Positions 36,303 through 46,148 are shown, counted from the stretch's first letter. The stretch is 64,000 nucleotides of DNA from Chryseobacterium oleae (GCF_900115055.1 NZ_FOVD01000007.1:186001-250000); one strand, 5' to 3'. The notes: generated by a model from the sequence alone, not told the origin. A program made the numbers and translations.

Positions 36303-37589
36303 TTAGTCTTCTAAGTTATATTGTTTTATTTTTCTGTATAATGTTCTCTGTGAAATGCCAAGCTCGTCCGCAGCTCTGTTTCTGCGCCCTTTATGCTTCT
36401 CTAACGCTTTGATAATTAAATCTTTTTCATTATTCTGAAGCGATAAGGATTCCGGTCTGTTCTCTTCTATTTCTATATCTTCAATATCTTCGTAGCTGTC
36501 ATCAGCATTTGAAATAATGGTTGGCGACGTTTGTACCACCGGCGATTTATCTTCGAAATAGAGCAGTGAATTCTGTGCTACAGGCTGATTCTGTTCTGCA
36601 GAATAGATCCTATTGATCAGGTTTTTCTCCTGGTTACTCAGATCAGCGGTTCCTTTGTTTTTGATCAGTTCTGAAGTTAGCGATTTTAAATCATTAATAT
36701 CACTTCTCATATCGAAGAGAATTTTATACATGATTTCTCTTTCGCTTCCAAAATCACTCTGCTTCTGAGAGTTCTGATTATTGACCACCATCGGAAGATG
36801 GGTTTCCATGGGAATATATTCAGCGAGTTTCTCCACTGTTATTTCGCGGTTTCTTTCTACCACAGTCATCTGCTCTACCAGATTTCTTAACTGACGGATG
36901 TTTCCCGGGAACGTATAATTTTCAATATAATGAACGGCACTAGGCTCCAACTCCAGTTCCGGCATTCTGTATTTTTCTGCAAAATCTATAGAAAACTTTC
37001 TGAATAGCAGGTGAATATCTCCTTTTCTTTCTCTCAAAGGAGGCATATCGATCTGAACGGTATTTAAACGGTAGAATAAATCTTCACGGAATCGTCCGTC
37101 GTGAATGGCTTTCATCATATTGACGTTCGTAGCTGCTACAATTCTCACATTGGTTTTCTGAACCTGTGAAGAACCCACTTTCATAAATTCACCACTTTCC
37201 AGGACTCTCAAAAGACGAACCTGGGTCTGAAGGGGAAGTTCTCCCACCTCATCAAGGAATATGGTTCCACCGTCTGCTACTTCAAAATATCCTTTTCTGG
37301 TGGCTGTAGCTCCGGTAAATGCACCTTTTTCGTGCCCGAACAGTTCAGAATCTATCGTTCCTTCCGGAATAGCTCCACAGTTGACGACGATATAAGGCTG
37401 ATGTTTTCTTTTGGATTCTGAATGGATGATTTTCGGGATAAATTCTTTCCCTACTCCACTTTCTCCGATGACCAGAACGGAAATATCTGTAGGTGCCACC
37501 TGAATTGATTTTTCCAGTGCCCTGTTCAGTGCAGGAAAGTTTCCGATGATTCCAAAGCGGTTTTTTATGTTTTGTAAGTCGTTGCTCAT
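36303..37589 (-). CDS. Sigma-54-dependent transcriptional activator (no receiver domain)
   Basis: This 428-residue AAA+ activator opens sigma-54 promoters. Walker A GESGVGKE is at 42-49, the sigma-contacting GAFTGA loop at about 89-94, Walker B in [13 protein letters not shown], and an arginine-finger region [12 protein letters not shown]-terminal Fis-type helix-turn-helix reads [34 protein letters not shown]. It lacks an N-terminal receiver or sensory domain, so its activity is probably set by its level or by a partner. It precedes the lptE block, suggesting an envelope link. Confidence 0.93.
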   Translation of the reverse strand: MSNDLQNIKNRFGIIGNFPALNRALEKSIQVAPTDISVLVIGESGVGKEFIPKIIHSESKRKHQPYIVVNCGAIPEGTIDSELFGHEKGAFTGATATRKGYFEVADGGTIFLDEVGELPLQTQVRLLRVLESGEFMKVGSSQVQKTNVRIVAATNVNMMKAIHDGRFREDLFYRLNTVQIDMPPLRERKGDIHLLFRKFSIDFAEKYRMPELELEPSAVHYIENYTFPGNIRQLRNLVEQMTVVERNREITVEKLAEYIPMETHLPMVVNNQNSQKQSDFGSEREIMYKILFDMRSDINDLKSLTSELIKNKGTADLSNQEKNLINRIYSAEQNQPVAQNSLLYFEDKSPVVQTSPTIISNADDSYEDIEDIEIEENRPESLSLQNNEKDLIIKALEKHKGRRNRAADELGISQRTLYRKIKQYNLED

Positions 37590-37622
37590 AAGTAAATTTT
37601 TGATTATTGATTTAATAATAAT

Positions 37623-38420
37623 CTACAGGGCCTCAATCTGTTTCCTGTAGACTTTGTTAAAGTGATGAGTGTAGACATCTTTCATGGTCTTGCCCTCATC
37701 ATAAGTCCTTAATGCTAAGGTTTTTAAATCCAAATAATCTTTGTTTCTGATCTTAGAAACTTTACTTTTAAAATATATATTCTCCGCAAAGTCGTATTCT
37801 TTGCTCTGTTTTTCGAAATTTTCTGAAGCTTTGTCGTATCTGCCCAGCTCGAAATAGGTCACTCCCAGCTGGTAATGGTCATACATCCCTTTGAAATAGC
37901 CTTTTGACAATAAAGCTTTTTCAATGATGGCTGCCGATTTTTCTTTCTGCCCCAAAGCACTGTAAGCCATGGCTTTCACCACTTCCAGGTGATAATCTCC
38001 GTTTAAAGATCTTCCTAAGTCTTCAGGATAGTATTTTTTTAATGCTTCTAAATCCTGAACAGCTCCGTTGTAATCGCGCAGAAACTGGAATTTACACCAG
38101 CCTCTGTAGCCCAGATGCATTTTAGGATCTACGGCAACCGCCTTATCAATAAGGACTTTCCAGGTTACAAAATCTCCGTTCTTAAGATATGGAACGGCTT
38201 TTTCCATATAGGAATTAGAGAAATCGGGGCACAATCCGATGGCTTTATCAAAAGCTTCCTGAGATTCCCTGCTGCCCTGTCTGTCCGAAGCCCAGTTGTA
38301 TAACTCACAAGCTTTTTTGCAGTTCTCACCCTCTACTGCGTTACAGTTGACCTGCGCAATAGTATTGGTGTAAACGATAAGCATCAAAAAGCTAAGGTAA
38401 TACCTCTGAAACTTTTCCAT
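37623..38420 (-). CDS. Secreted TPR protein
   Basis: This protein of about 265 residues has a signal peptide (MEKFQRYYLSFLMLIVYTNTIAQ; ATG at 38420, with another two codons upstream). TPR-like helices include FDKAIGLCPDFSNSYMEKAVPYLKNGDF, AVAVDPKMHLGYRGWCKFQFLRDYNGAVQDLEALKKYYP and LGRYDKASENFEKQSKEYDF. Its first bases overlap the end of the small lipoprotein gene, so the two are coupled. Function unknown. Confidence 0.8.
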   Translation of the reverse strand: MEKFQRYYLSFLMLIVYTNTIAQVNCNAVEGENCKKACELYNWASDRQGSRESQEAFDKAIGLCPDFSNSYMEKAVPYLKNGDFVTWKVLIDKAVAVDPKMHLGYRGWCKFQFLRDYNGAVQDLEALKKYYPEDLGRSLNGDYHLEVVKAMAYSALGQKEKSAAIIEKALLSKGYFKGMYDHYQLGVTYFELGRYDKASENFEKQSKEYDFAENIYFKSKVSKIRNKDYLDLKTLALRTYDEGKTMKDVYTHHFNKVYRKQIEAL

Positions 38421-38904
38421 TTTCAATTTTATAGGTTAAATACTGATAATAGCCTACTTTAAAACCTTTTATCTCTTTCGGGATCCAGCCGTCCAGAGAT
38501 TTTGTAAACCTCAGCAAACGGTCTCCCAGTTCTTTATCTAAAACTGTTTCCTTTAGCTCTGCATTCATTTGCTGAACTCTGAACAGTCCTGTTTTTCCTT
38601 CACAATTTACTAAAAATCTTACGGTAATGTACCCGTTCGTTTTAGTTTCGGAAGATATTTTTTCTTTTTCAAGTTTTTCTATAATGGCGATTTTCTCTCC
38701 TTTATAGTCAAACTCTTTTGATCCCTGATAATACTGAAGATTGACCAGCTTTTCCGTGGTGCATCTTTTAAATGCAGGATCATCCAGTTTTTCATCAAAT
38801 TCGATATCTCCAACGGTTAAAGGATATTTGCTCATGCTTTTTTCGGTCTGACATGACATCAGCACAAAAGAAAATAATGCAAAAAAACAAACCGCCCTGA
38901 TCAA
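38392..38904 (-). CDS. Small lipoprotein of unknown function
   Basis: This 170-residue protein has a lipoprotein signal (MIRAVCFFALFSFVLMSC). It has no recognised domain; a segment GYITVRFLVNCEGKTGLFRVQQMNAEL resembles the strand region of TonB-C-like folds. It starts 9 bp after the miaB stop and overlaps the next TPR gene by about 29 bp, so it is cotranscribed with both. Confidence 0.78.
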   Translation of the reverse strand: MIRAVCFFALFSFVLMSCQTEKSMSKYPLTVGDIEFDEKLDDPAFKRCTTEKLVNLQYYQGSKEFDYKGEKIAIIEKLEKEKISSETKTNGYITVRFLVNCEGKTGLFRVQQMNAELKETVLDKELGDRLLRFTKSLDGWIPKEIKGFKVGYYQYLTYKIENGKVSEVLP

Positions 38905-38913
38905 GATCTCAAA

Positions 38914-40359
38914 TTATTCTGCTGTTCTCCCTAAAAGTGTGCCCTGTGTATTGTCATAGACAAAAACGTTCACAATGTCACCTATTTTCTGTCCTTCCAG
39001 CACATCAAATACACAAACCGCGTTCTGAGAGTTTCTTCCTTTCCACTGGTTTTCATTTTTTCTGGACGTCCCTTCGATCAGAATCTGGTGTGTTCTTCCT
39101 ACGTAAGTCTCCATTCTTTTTCTGGATAACTCACGTTGAAGCTCGATCACTTCATTCAGACGTCTCTGCTTCACTTCAAATGGAATATTATCTTCCATCT
39201 TTTTATGCGCAGGCGTTCCCGGTCTTTCTGAATAAGCGAACATATAACCGTAGTCATATTCCACTTCCTTCATCAGGCTTAGTGTATCCTGGTGATCTTC
39301 TTCCGTTTCATTACAGAAACCAATGATCATATCCTGGGAAAAAGCAATATCTGGAACGATCTCCTTTGCTTTTCTGATTAAATCTAAATATTCCTCACGG
39401 GTATGCTGTCTGTTCATGGCAAGAAGCATATTGTTGCTTCCGCTCTGTACAGGAAGGTGAACGTAGTTACAGATGTTGTCGTGTTTTGCAATCATTCTGA
39501 ATACATCCAGACTCATATCCTGAGGGTTGGAAGTAGAGAATCTCACTCTCATTTCCGGAACGGCTTTAGCCACTAAATCAAGCAGCTGTGCAAAATTAAC
39601 CGCTGTAGCTTTCTGCATTTCAGAAGCTTTAACGAAGTCTTTCTTTGGACCTCCTCCGTACCATAAGTAAGAGTCTACATTCTGGCCCAAAAGGGTAATT
39701 TCTTTATATCCGTTATCTAAAAGATTTTTACATTCTTCAATGATAGAGTGCGGATCACGGCTTCTTTCTCTTCCTCTGGTAAACGGAACCACACAGAACG
39801 TGCACATATTATCGCAGCCTCTGGTGATGGTTACAAATGCCGTAACGCCGTTTCCGCCTAAACGGACCGGGTTGATATCTGCATACGTTTCTTCTTTGGA
39901 AAGGATTACGTTGATGGCATCTCTTCCGTCTTCCGTTTCCTTAAGCAGGTTCGGAAGGTCTCTGTACGCATCAGGGCCTACAACAAGATCTACCAGCTGT
40001 TCTTCTTCTAAGAATTTGGTTTTCAGTCGTTCTGCCATGCACCCTAAAACCCCAACCGTCATGCTTGGTTTTTCTTTCTTCAGTCTTTTGAACTGGGCAA
40101 GGCGCATTCTTACGGTCTGCTCCGCTTTTTCACGGATAGAACAGGTATTTAAAAGGATAAGGTCTGCTTCTTCTACTTTCAGCGTGGTATTGTACCCCTG
40201 CTCATTAAGAATAGATGCAACAATCTCAGAATCAGAAAAATTCATCTGGCAGCCGTAGCTTTCCAGAAAGAGCTTTTTAGAATTCTCAGGACGTTCAGCG
40301 ATAGCAAAAGCTTCTCCCTGTTTTGTTTCGTCTATATATTTTTCCTGCACAATGATCAA
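38914..40359 (-). CDS. miaB: tRNA-2-methylthio-N6-dimethylallyladenosine synthase
   Basis: This radical-SAM methylthiotransferase adds a 2-methylthio group to i6A37 of tRNAs. The 481 residues contain the N-terminal MTTase domain ([13 protein letters not shown] with the first cluster Cys near 37; [19 protein letters not shown]). The radical-SAM motif is [22 protein letters not shown]-terminal TRAM domain reads [15 protein letters not shown]...[10 protein letters not shown]. It has a -7 element at 40432-40439. Confidence 0.97.
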   Translation of the reverse strand: MIIVQEKYIDETKQGEAFAIAERPENSKKLFLESYGCQMNFSDSEIVASILNEQGYNTTLKVEEADLILLNTCSIREKAEQTVRMRLAQFKRLKKEKPSMTVGVLGCMAERLKTKFLEEEQLVDLVVGPDAYRDLPNLLKETEDGRDAINVILSKEETYADINPVRLGGNGVTAFVTITRGCDNMCTFCVVPFTRGRERSRDPHSIIEECKNLLDNGYKEITLLGQNVDSYLWYGGGPKKDFVKASEMQKATAVNFAQLLDLVAKAVPEMRVRFSTSNPQDMSLDVFRMIAKHDNICNYVHLPVQSGSNNMLLAMNRQHTREEYLDLIRKAKEIVPDIAFSQDMIIGFCNETEEDHQDTLSLMKEVEYDYGYMFAYSERPGTPAHKKMEDNIPFEVKQRRLNEVIELQRELSRKRMETYVGRTHQILIEGTSRKNENQWKGRNSQNAVCVFDVLEGQKIGDIVNVFVYDNTQGTLLGRTAE

Positions 40360-40431
40360 TTTAAGTTCAATGTTTAAGAGGTAAAGTTCAGTCTTGATTC
40401 ATGAATTTTCACTCCTAAACAGATTAGTCTG

Positions 40432-40439
40432 CAAAGATA
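40432..40439 (-). promoter_or_regulatory. Promoter -7 element of miaB
   Basis: TATCTTTG on the minus strand, about 70 bp before the miaB ATG, fits TAnnTTTG; no upstream TTG at the usual distance. Confidence 0.4.
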
Positions 40440-40481
40440 CAAAATATTGTGACAGAATGGCAGGAGATTATTTTGAGAAAA

Positions 40482-41177
40482 TTAAAGACTTAACGACAGT
40501 TGATAAGTTGAAATTAGTGGCTGGCCTCTGAATGTTTCCGGGCTCCATTTTTTATCAATTTTTTCTACCGCTTCTACAATTTTTTCTTTGTCTAATGAAT
40601 CCAGATCGCCAGATTCAACATATATATTATTGAGAATGCCTTCCTGATTTACCTTAAATCTAATATTCACCTTCAATCCGTTGGCATTTTTGATTTTTTG
40701 CTTTTTTACGTTGTTACTTAGCTTACTTTTAAACGCCTCTATCCCACCAGGAAATTGAGCTTCTTTTTTTAATCCTTCCGTAGTATAGCCTTCTTTAAAA
40801 TTTGCAAAATAATCTATTGGATAAAACAGGATCGAAAATTTCTTTTGTTTTCCCGAATTATCACTCCATTTTTTCAATTTATTCACTTCTTGAAAAGCTT
40901 TCAAAAAAAGTTCTGTAACACAATCTTCATTGAACTTTTTATTTACAACTTTTGCTTCACCATTTACAATTTCTATGGCAGCCAAAAACATTTCAGATGG
41001 CTTATTATTACATGGCTTAAAATTATTTTTAATCAGAATATCGTTCAAATCTTTATAAAATTGAACGGGGCCGCCTTCATAGGGGTTCGTGTTTTCAGGC
41101 AGAAGGTCAAAGGTTTGCGCTTTGACGAAAACAGATATGAATAGAAAAAAAATGATCTTAAATAATTTTTTCATCAT
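40482..41177 (-). CDS. Secreted TonB-C-like protein 1
   Basis: This 231-residue exported protein has a signal peptide ending FVKAQ. The N-terminal motif NPYEGGPVQFYKDLNDILIKNNFKPCNN recurs in the neighbour at 41224. The C-terminal 70 residues resemble the TonB C-terminal fold (VNIRFKVNQEGILNNIYVESGDLDSLDKEKIVEAVEKIDKKWSPETFRGQPL). There is no proline-rich linker and no inner-membrane anchor other than the cleavable signal, so it is not a normal TonB energy transducer. Confidence 0.75.
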   Translation of the reverse strand: MMKKLFKIIFFLFISVFVKAQTFDLLPENTNPYEGGPVQFYKDLNDILIKNNFKPCNNKPSEMFLAAIEIVNGEAKVVNKKFNEDCVTELFLKAFQEVNKLKKWSDNSGKQKKFSILFYPIDYFANFKEGYTTEGLKKEAQFPGGIEAFKSKLSNNVKKQKIKNANGLKVNIRFKVNQEGILNNIYVESGDLDSLDKEKIVEAVEKIDKKWSPETFRGQPLISTYQLSLSL

Positions 41178-41223
41178 GATTTTGATATTTGGATTATACT
41201 GAACAGAGACGACAAACTTATTT

Positions 41224-41946
41224 CTACCTTGGCGGATTAAAGTTTAATGGAAGTGTATAAAAGGACTCTACAGGCTCTCCGTTTCTTTTTGCAGGAGTCC
41301 ACTTTTTCTTTCGCATTCTTTTAATACCATCCAGTATCCTTTGGTCGAATTCAGAATTTCCTGAAGATTCTTTCAGTTGTACATTCTCCATTTTCCCTTC
41401 ATTGCTAACGACAAAAGTTACCACGAGCTTAAAAGGCTTGTTCCACACAAAATCACTGATATCAATCTGCCTTGCCACTTCTGCTCTAAAACGGCTCATC
41501 CCTCCTGGCATTTCCAGGATTGTTGCAATGTCCTGTGTAGTATATCCATCTTTATATCTATTGAACATAATATCAGGTGAAATAAGAAAACTTGTTACTG
41601 CCGGTTTTTTTATTCCATTAATAACTGCAGGTTTCCATTTGTTCATGTACTCCAGAACTTTTATTCCCAATTCGAAAGCACATTTATTGTTGGATGCGGC
41701 TGATGAATTATCTATACCATATTTTACAGAGGCATCTTCGTATACAACTAACTTAAGATTATACAACTCATTCTTGTCTTTGCAAGGTTTCAATCTTTTA
41801 TCTATAAGTATTTGGTGAAAGTCACGATAAAACTGTACTTCTCCACCATCGTAGGAATCCATCCCTTTTGGATAATCTACTGGCGCTTCCTGTCCTGAAA
41901 CTTTCAGAGAAAACACGGTCAGCAATAAAAACAGTATTCTAATCAT
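41224..41946 (-). CDS. Secreted TonB-C-like protein 2
   Basis: This 240-residue protein has a signal peptide (MIRILFLLLTVFSLKVSG; the ATG at 41946 is preferred to one four codons upstream). It shares the N-terminal MDSYDGGEVQFYRDFHQILIDKRLKPC motif with TonB-C-like protein 1. The TonB-C-like end reads LVVTFVVSNEGKMENVQLKESSGNSEFDQRILDGIKRMRKKKWTPAKRNGEPV. It overlaps the preceding gene by 8 bp, so translation is probably coupled. Confidence 0.75.
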   Translation of the reverse strand: MIRILFLLLTVFSLKVSGQEAPVDYPKGMDSYDGGEVQFYRDFHQILIDKRLKPCKDKNELYNLKLVVYEDASVKYGIDNSSAASNNKCAFELGIKVLEYMNKWKPAVINGIKKPAVTSFLISPDIMFNRYKDGYTTQDIATILEMPGGMSRFRAEVARQIDISDFVWNKPFKLVVTFVVSNEGKMENVQLKESSGNSEFDQRILDGIKRMRKKKWTPAKRNGEPVESFYTLPLNFNPPR

Positions 41947-42346
41947 GATCATAACCATGGGTACTGAAATTAACCTTCACCGTAATTTTAGAATCTACAG
42001 GTGTATTTTCTTTCATGGCCGGCTTCCATTTTCCTTTGATCTTTTTCATTGCATACTTCACATCATCTATAAACATTTCACTGTTTTTAATTTTGGGAAG
42101 AACATCCAGGCGATTCATTTTACCATCCGGAGCGATATTGATTAAAAAAATAACTTTCCCGTTAATCGCATAGCTCTGGGTATCTACATACGCATAAAGC
42201 ATATCCATGAACTGCTTACGGAAAGCTTCATCACCACCCGGAAATTCTGCTTTCTGAGTATAAGTTACTTCAGTTTGTGTCGCCTGTTGAGAGAAGCCAT
42301 TAATTGCAATGAACAATAAAGGCACTAATAAAAGGTATTTTTTCAT
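41939..42346 (-). CDS. Secreted TonB-C-like protein 3
   Basis: This 135-residue protein has a signal peptide (MKKYLLLVPLLFIAINGFSQ) and an almost bare TonB-C-like domain: EFPGGDEAFRKQFMDMLYAYVDTQSYAINGKVIFLINIAPDGKMNRLDVLPKIKNSEMFIDDVKYAMKKIKGKWKPAMKENTPVDSKI. The FPGG.EAF start is typical of such domains. It is the most compact of the four, 9 bp after TonB-C-like protein 4. Confidence 0.75.
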   Translation of the reverse strand: MKKYLLLVPLLFIAINGFSQQATQTEVTYTQKAEFPGGDEAFRKQFMDMLYAYVDTQSYAINGKVIFLINIAPDGKMNRLDVLPKIKNSEMFIDDVKYAMKKIKGKWKPAMKENTPVDSKITVKVNFSTHGYDHD

Positions 42347-42355
42347 AGAATGAGT

Positions 42356-42841
42356 TTAGAGATCTGTGGCTATAGAGGAGAAACTCATTTTAAGTTTGAT
42401 TTGTGAAGAAACGGGTTGTCCGTTGCATGAAGCAGGAACCCAGCTTTTTTTGATACGTCTTACCACATATTTCATATCATCAAAAAAGTAAGCACTGTTG
42501 GAAACTTTAGGGCTTCCTTCGATATTGGTTACTTTTCCGGTCTGATCTACGGTAAGAGTGAATGTAAAATCTCCGTTCAGAACGTAAAAATCTGAATTCA
42601 GATAATCATACATGAATTTTCGCAGTGTTTCTTTGTAAACCGTAACACCGCCTTCAAATGCTGCAGGTTTAAAATCGTTACAGTTTTTAATCGCAACCTG
42701 TAAAAGAGGCTCCTTAATATCTATCTTCAATAAGTTTTTATTGATCTCCGTGATCGGATTATCGTCTCTGTCTTCAACGTCCTGTTGAGCCCATGTAAAA
42801 TTGGCAACAAGGAGTGCTATAAATAATGTAAAAGCTTTCAT
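42356..42841 (-). CDS. Secreted TonB-C-like protein 4
   Basis: This 161-residue protein has a signal peptide (MKAFTLFIALLVANFTWAQ) and a TonB-C-like domain (FEGGVTVYKETLRKFMYDYLNSDFYVLNGDFTFTLTVDQTGKVTNIEGSPKVSNSAYFFDDMKYVVRRIKKSWVPASCNGQPVSSQI). It is the first gene of the four-gene run and the closest relative of protein 3. Its role is unknown. Confidence 0.75.
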   Translation of the reverse strand: MKAFTLFIALLVANFTWAQQDVEDRDDNPITEINKNLLKIDIKEPLLQVAIKNCNDFKPAAFEGGVTVYKETLRKFMYDYLNSDFYVLNGDFTFTLTVDQTGKVTNIEGSPKVSNSAYFFDDMKYVVRRIKKSWVPASCNGQPVSSQIKLKMSFSSIATDL

Positions 42842-42897
42842 AGATCCGTATTCATTGATTATTAATACAAAGTTAATTATTTAAATGCTTTACTAAA

Positions 42898-42927
42898 AAG
42901 AAAAACTTCAGGCTTTCACCTGAAGTT
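42898..42927 (-). terminator. Terminator of the poxB-MFS unit
   Basis: On the minus strand, AACTTCAGG and CCTGAAGTT form a perfect 9-bp stem followed by TTTCTTTTT, about 20 bp beyond the MFS gene stop. Confidence 0.85.
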
Positions 42928-42948
42928 GATAAATTATTTAAATTTCTT

Positions 42949-44193
42949 TTAAGCATTCAAAGCTTGCGTCTGTGCTTTGCTTCCCGTTTCTTTTAACATA
43001 AATGAAATCAAAACCGCCAGCACAATTCCTGCGATCCAAAATAATATGGAATATTGAAAATGCATTTCTCCAGATGAAGTTTCCAGACTTTTCCCGAACC
43101 ATATACTGAATAGCGGACTCACCAAGGTAGTTACTCCGAAAGTAATAAAATTAATAGCACCTGTAGCACTTCCTTTCACATAATCCGGATTCGCTTCTTT
43201 AATGATAGAATATGGAATCATTGCAGCTCCGGAACCAAGCCCGAAAATAAACATACTGATCTTCGCAGGATAAAGCTCAGGAAAGTAGATCAGTTGCAGA
43301 AAGCTTAAAATCATCAGAATTGCCCCGCCCATCAGAACGGGTTTTCTTCTTCCTATTTTATCTGTAATAAATCCTAAAAGCGGACATCCGAATACCCAGC
43401 CAAAAGCCACCATAGCACTCGTTATAGCAGCATCATGAAATACAAATCCTTTGTCTTTTTCGAAGAATGCAACGCCCCAGGTCATGGCAAATATCGTAGT
43501 TGGTGCAAACAGAAGTCCCGAAATAATGCCGCACAGCCAGGATTGCGGGTTTTTAAAAACGATCTTATACGGTTCTAGATATCCTACTTTTTTAACTTCT
43601 TCTCCAGACTGTACCTCAGATTGTTTTTCGCCGGGAATGACCAGAAACAGACAGAATGCTGTAATTACGGTAATAATCCCGGACCAAAGCCAGAAAGTAT
43701 CAATATTAATCCCTTCCTCAACCCATGGTCCTACCACAAACTGTCCGGCAGTTCCGCCCAGCATTCCGATGCATTGTGTAAATCCAACGGCCGTTGCCAG
43801 GGATTTTGAAGAAAATCCTTTGCTTGCCAGATAGACACATCCCGGAAACGCAAAAGCACATCCCGCTCCCTGAAGCAGCCTTCCCGCTACACCACCGGAA
43901 TAGGCAGACGCGAGAAAAAGCAGACAGCCGATTCCCAGAATTAAAGCTCCTGCAAAAAGAGACCTTTTCCCTCCGAATTTATCCAGAGCTATTCCCGCAA
44001 TCAGGCTACAGGTGGAATACGTATAATAATAGGTTCCGATCAGGCTGACCAGTTTCAGTTCTGTTGTACTGAAATTGCTGACCAATTCCGGGATCATTAC
44101 TGCCGGTGCCGAACGGACTACATAATCCAGAAAGTAAAACACCAGCCCGAATACCCAGGCGATAATATAAAATCTTTTTAAGGAAGCACTCAT
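42949..44193 (-). CDS. MFS transporter
   Basis: This 414-residue major-facilitator protein has 12 predicted membrane segments. MFS loop motifs are seen in DKFGGKRSLFAGA (after helix 2) and DKIGRRKPVLMGG (after helix 8). The start codon overlaps the stop of the poxB-type gene by one base, so the transporter is translated with that enzyme and may carry its substrate or product, such as pyruvate or another carboxylate. The substrate is not readable from sequence. Confidence 0.88.
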   Translation of the reverse strand: MSASLKRFYIIAWVFGLVFYFLDYVVRSAPAVMIPELVSNFSTTELKLVSLIGTYYYTYSTCSLIAGIALDKFGGKRSLFAGALILGIGCLLFLASAYSGGVAGRLLQGAGCAFAFPGCVYLASKGFSSKSLATAVGFTQCIGMLGGTAGQFVVGPWVEEGINIDTFWLWSGIITVITAFCLFLVIPGEKQSEVQSGEEVKKVGYLEPYKIVFKNPQSWLCGIISGLLFAPTTIFAMTWGVAFFEKDKGFVFHDAAITSAMVAFGWVFGCPLLGFITDKIGRRKPVLMGGAILMILSFLQLIYFPELYPAKISMFIFGLGSGAAMIPYSIIKEANPDYVKGSATGAINFITFGVTTLVSPLFSIWFGKSLETSSGEMHFQYSILFWIAGIVLAVLISFMLKETGSKAQTQALNA

Positions 44194-45926
44194 TACAGCA
44201 GTCCTTTAATATGTTTGTAATTCGTTTTAACCGTATCCAGAACTTCTTCCATTTTTCCACCCAACATGAGCTGAGCCATAGATTTCGTCATCCCCAGCAC
44301 CTGATCGAAATCTATTTTCGGAGGAAGAGCAAGTGCATTCGGATTCGTAAAGATGTTGAGAAGGTATGGTCCGTTATAAGCCAGACATTCTTTTATCGCG
44401 TCTTCCACTTCTTCCGGCTTGTGAACATTTTTTCCGGGATAGCCCATCGCCTGTGCGACCATGGCAAAATCCGGGTTGATCATATCCGTTTCATTATCCG
44501 GCATTCCGCCTACTTCCATTTCCAGTTTTACCATTCCGAGGGTTCTGTTATTGAAAACAATTAATTTGACCGGAAGTTTATATTGAAATATCGTTGCCAT
44601 ATCTCCGAGAAGCATAGACAATCCGCCATCTCCGCACAGGGCAATTACTTCTCTGCCCGGATGAGCTAAAGAAGCTCCTATAGCCATCGGCATAGCATTG
44701 GCCATCGATCCGTGATTGAAAGATCCCAGCATTTTTCTTTCGCCGGTTCCTGTAATAAATCTGGCACCCCACACACAGCACATTCCAGTATCTACGGTAA
44801 AAATAGCGTCCTTCTTAGCCAACTGATCCAAAGTATGTGCTACATATTCAGGCTGAATAGCATCTTCCTTTCCGGAATCCTTCACGTAGGTGAGCTGACT
44901 TTCTTTTACTTTTTCATAAAATGCCAGCTGCTCATTCAGAAAGTGGACATCTGTTTTTTCTTCAAGTAACGGTAGCAAAGCTTTGATGGTTTCTTTGACA
45001 TCCCCTGCCAAGCCAAGCTCCAGCTTCGCTCTTCTTCCCAGTCTTTCAGGGCTTTCGTCGATCTGAACAATTTTATTTTTTACCGGCATGAATTTCTGAT
45101 AGGGGAAATCGGTTCCCAGCATGATCAGAAGATCGGCCTCGTGCATGGCATGATAAGCGGATGGAAATCCCAGAAGGCCAGTAAGTCCGACTTCATTGGG
45201 ATTATTCGGCTGAATAGCCATTTTCCCACGGAAAGAATATCCTACCGGAGCTTTTAAAAATTTTGACAACTCTACTACCTCAGCATTGGCTTCTCCTGCC
45301 CCGATTCCGCAATACAGCGTCACTTTTTTGCTTTCATTAATCAAAGCTGCCAGACGTTTCAATTCGTCGTCTGAAGGCCTGATCACAGGGTTTGTCTTAA
45401 ATATCTGGGTAGAAGTAGATCCCTCTTCGGCATCAAGCTCTGACACGTCTCCAGGAAGTCCAATCACGGCTACTCCTTTTTTTGAAATCGCGTGTTGGAT
45501 GGCTGTCTGCAATGTTCTCTGTACCTGTTCAGGTCTGGTGATCATCTGATTGTAATGGCTGCAGTCATCAAATAGCTTTATGGTATTGGTTTCCTGGAAA
45601 TAATCCATCCCCATTTCGTCACTGGGAATCGTGGATGCAATAACAAGCATCGGAACATGAGATTTGTGCGCTTCATAGACTCCATTGATCAAATGAACGT
45701 GTCCCGGGCCACAGCTTCCTGCACATACCGCAAAGCCATCGAGCTCAGCTTCTGCGGCGGCGGCATAGGCACCTACTTCTTCATGTCTTACATGGATCCA
45801 TTCGATGCTGCTTTTTTTAACGGCAATATTAAGATGATTAAGACTGTCGCCGGTTACTGCATAAATTCTTTTCACATTGGCATTTTCGAGCATTTCAACA
45901 ATCTGCTCTGCTATGTTTTTAGCCAT
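44193..45926 (-). CDS. poxB: PoxB-type thiamine-diphosphate enzyme (pyruvate oxidase / quinone pyruvate dehydrogenase)
   Basis: This 577-residue ThDP enzyme probably decarboxylates pyruvate to acetate and CO2, passing electrons to quinone. The N-terminal domain has VTGDSLNHLN, the ThDP-activating Glu in HVRHEEVGAYAAAA, and CAGSCGPGHVHLINGVYEAHKSHVPML, very like E. coli PoxB. The ThDP-binding motif begins CGDGGLSMLLGDMAT and ends FNN about 25 residues later. The C-terminus is of PoxB length and may include the membrane-binding tail. It is the first gene of a two-gene unit with the MFS transporter. Confidence 0.88.
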   Translation of the reverse strand: MAKNIAEQIVEMLENANVKRIYAVTGDSLNHLNIAVKKSSIEWIHVRHEEVGAYAAAAEAELDGFAVCAGSCGPGHVHLINGVYEAHKSHVPMLVIASTIPSDEMGMDYFQETNTIKLFDDCSHYNQMITRPEQVQRTLQTAIQHAISKKGVAVIGLPGDVSELDAEEGSTSTQIFKTNPVIRPSDDELKRLAALINESKKVTLYCGIGAGEANAEVVELSKFLKAPVGYSFRGKMAIQPNNPNEVGLTGLLGFPSAYHAMHEADLLIMLGTDFPYQKFMPVKNKIVQIDESPERLGRRAKLELGLAGDVKETIKALLPLLEEKTDVHFLNEQLAFYEKVKESQLTYVKDSGKEDAIQPEYVAHTLDQLAKKDAIFTVDTGMCCVWGARFITGTGERKMLGSFNHGSMANAMPMAIGASLAHPGREVIALCGDGGLSMLLGDMATIFQYKLPVKLIVFNNRTLGMVKLEMEVGGMPDNETDMINPDFAMVAQAMGYPGKNVHKPEEVEDAIKECLAYNGPYLLNIFTNPNALALPPKIDFDQVLGMTKSMAQLMLGGKMEEVLDTVKTNYKHIKGLL

Positions 45927-46148
45927 AATTACTATTTTTTGGTGGTTATTTTAGTTATAGAATACTGAAGAAAGTATAGATGGGCAGGCCTTGTAAGCAT
46001 TAAAAAATCCTTCCCTCTCTCAAATTTAGCTAATAAATTACAATTCTGAGGTTTCTATAGTATTAAAATTTCAACAGGTTTAAGAGAAATTAAAATTCGG
46101 AGACTGAAAGAAAGTTACGAGATACAGGGTGAGAGTTTCGGGTGAATC

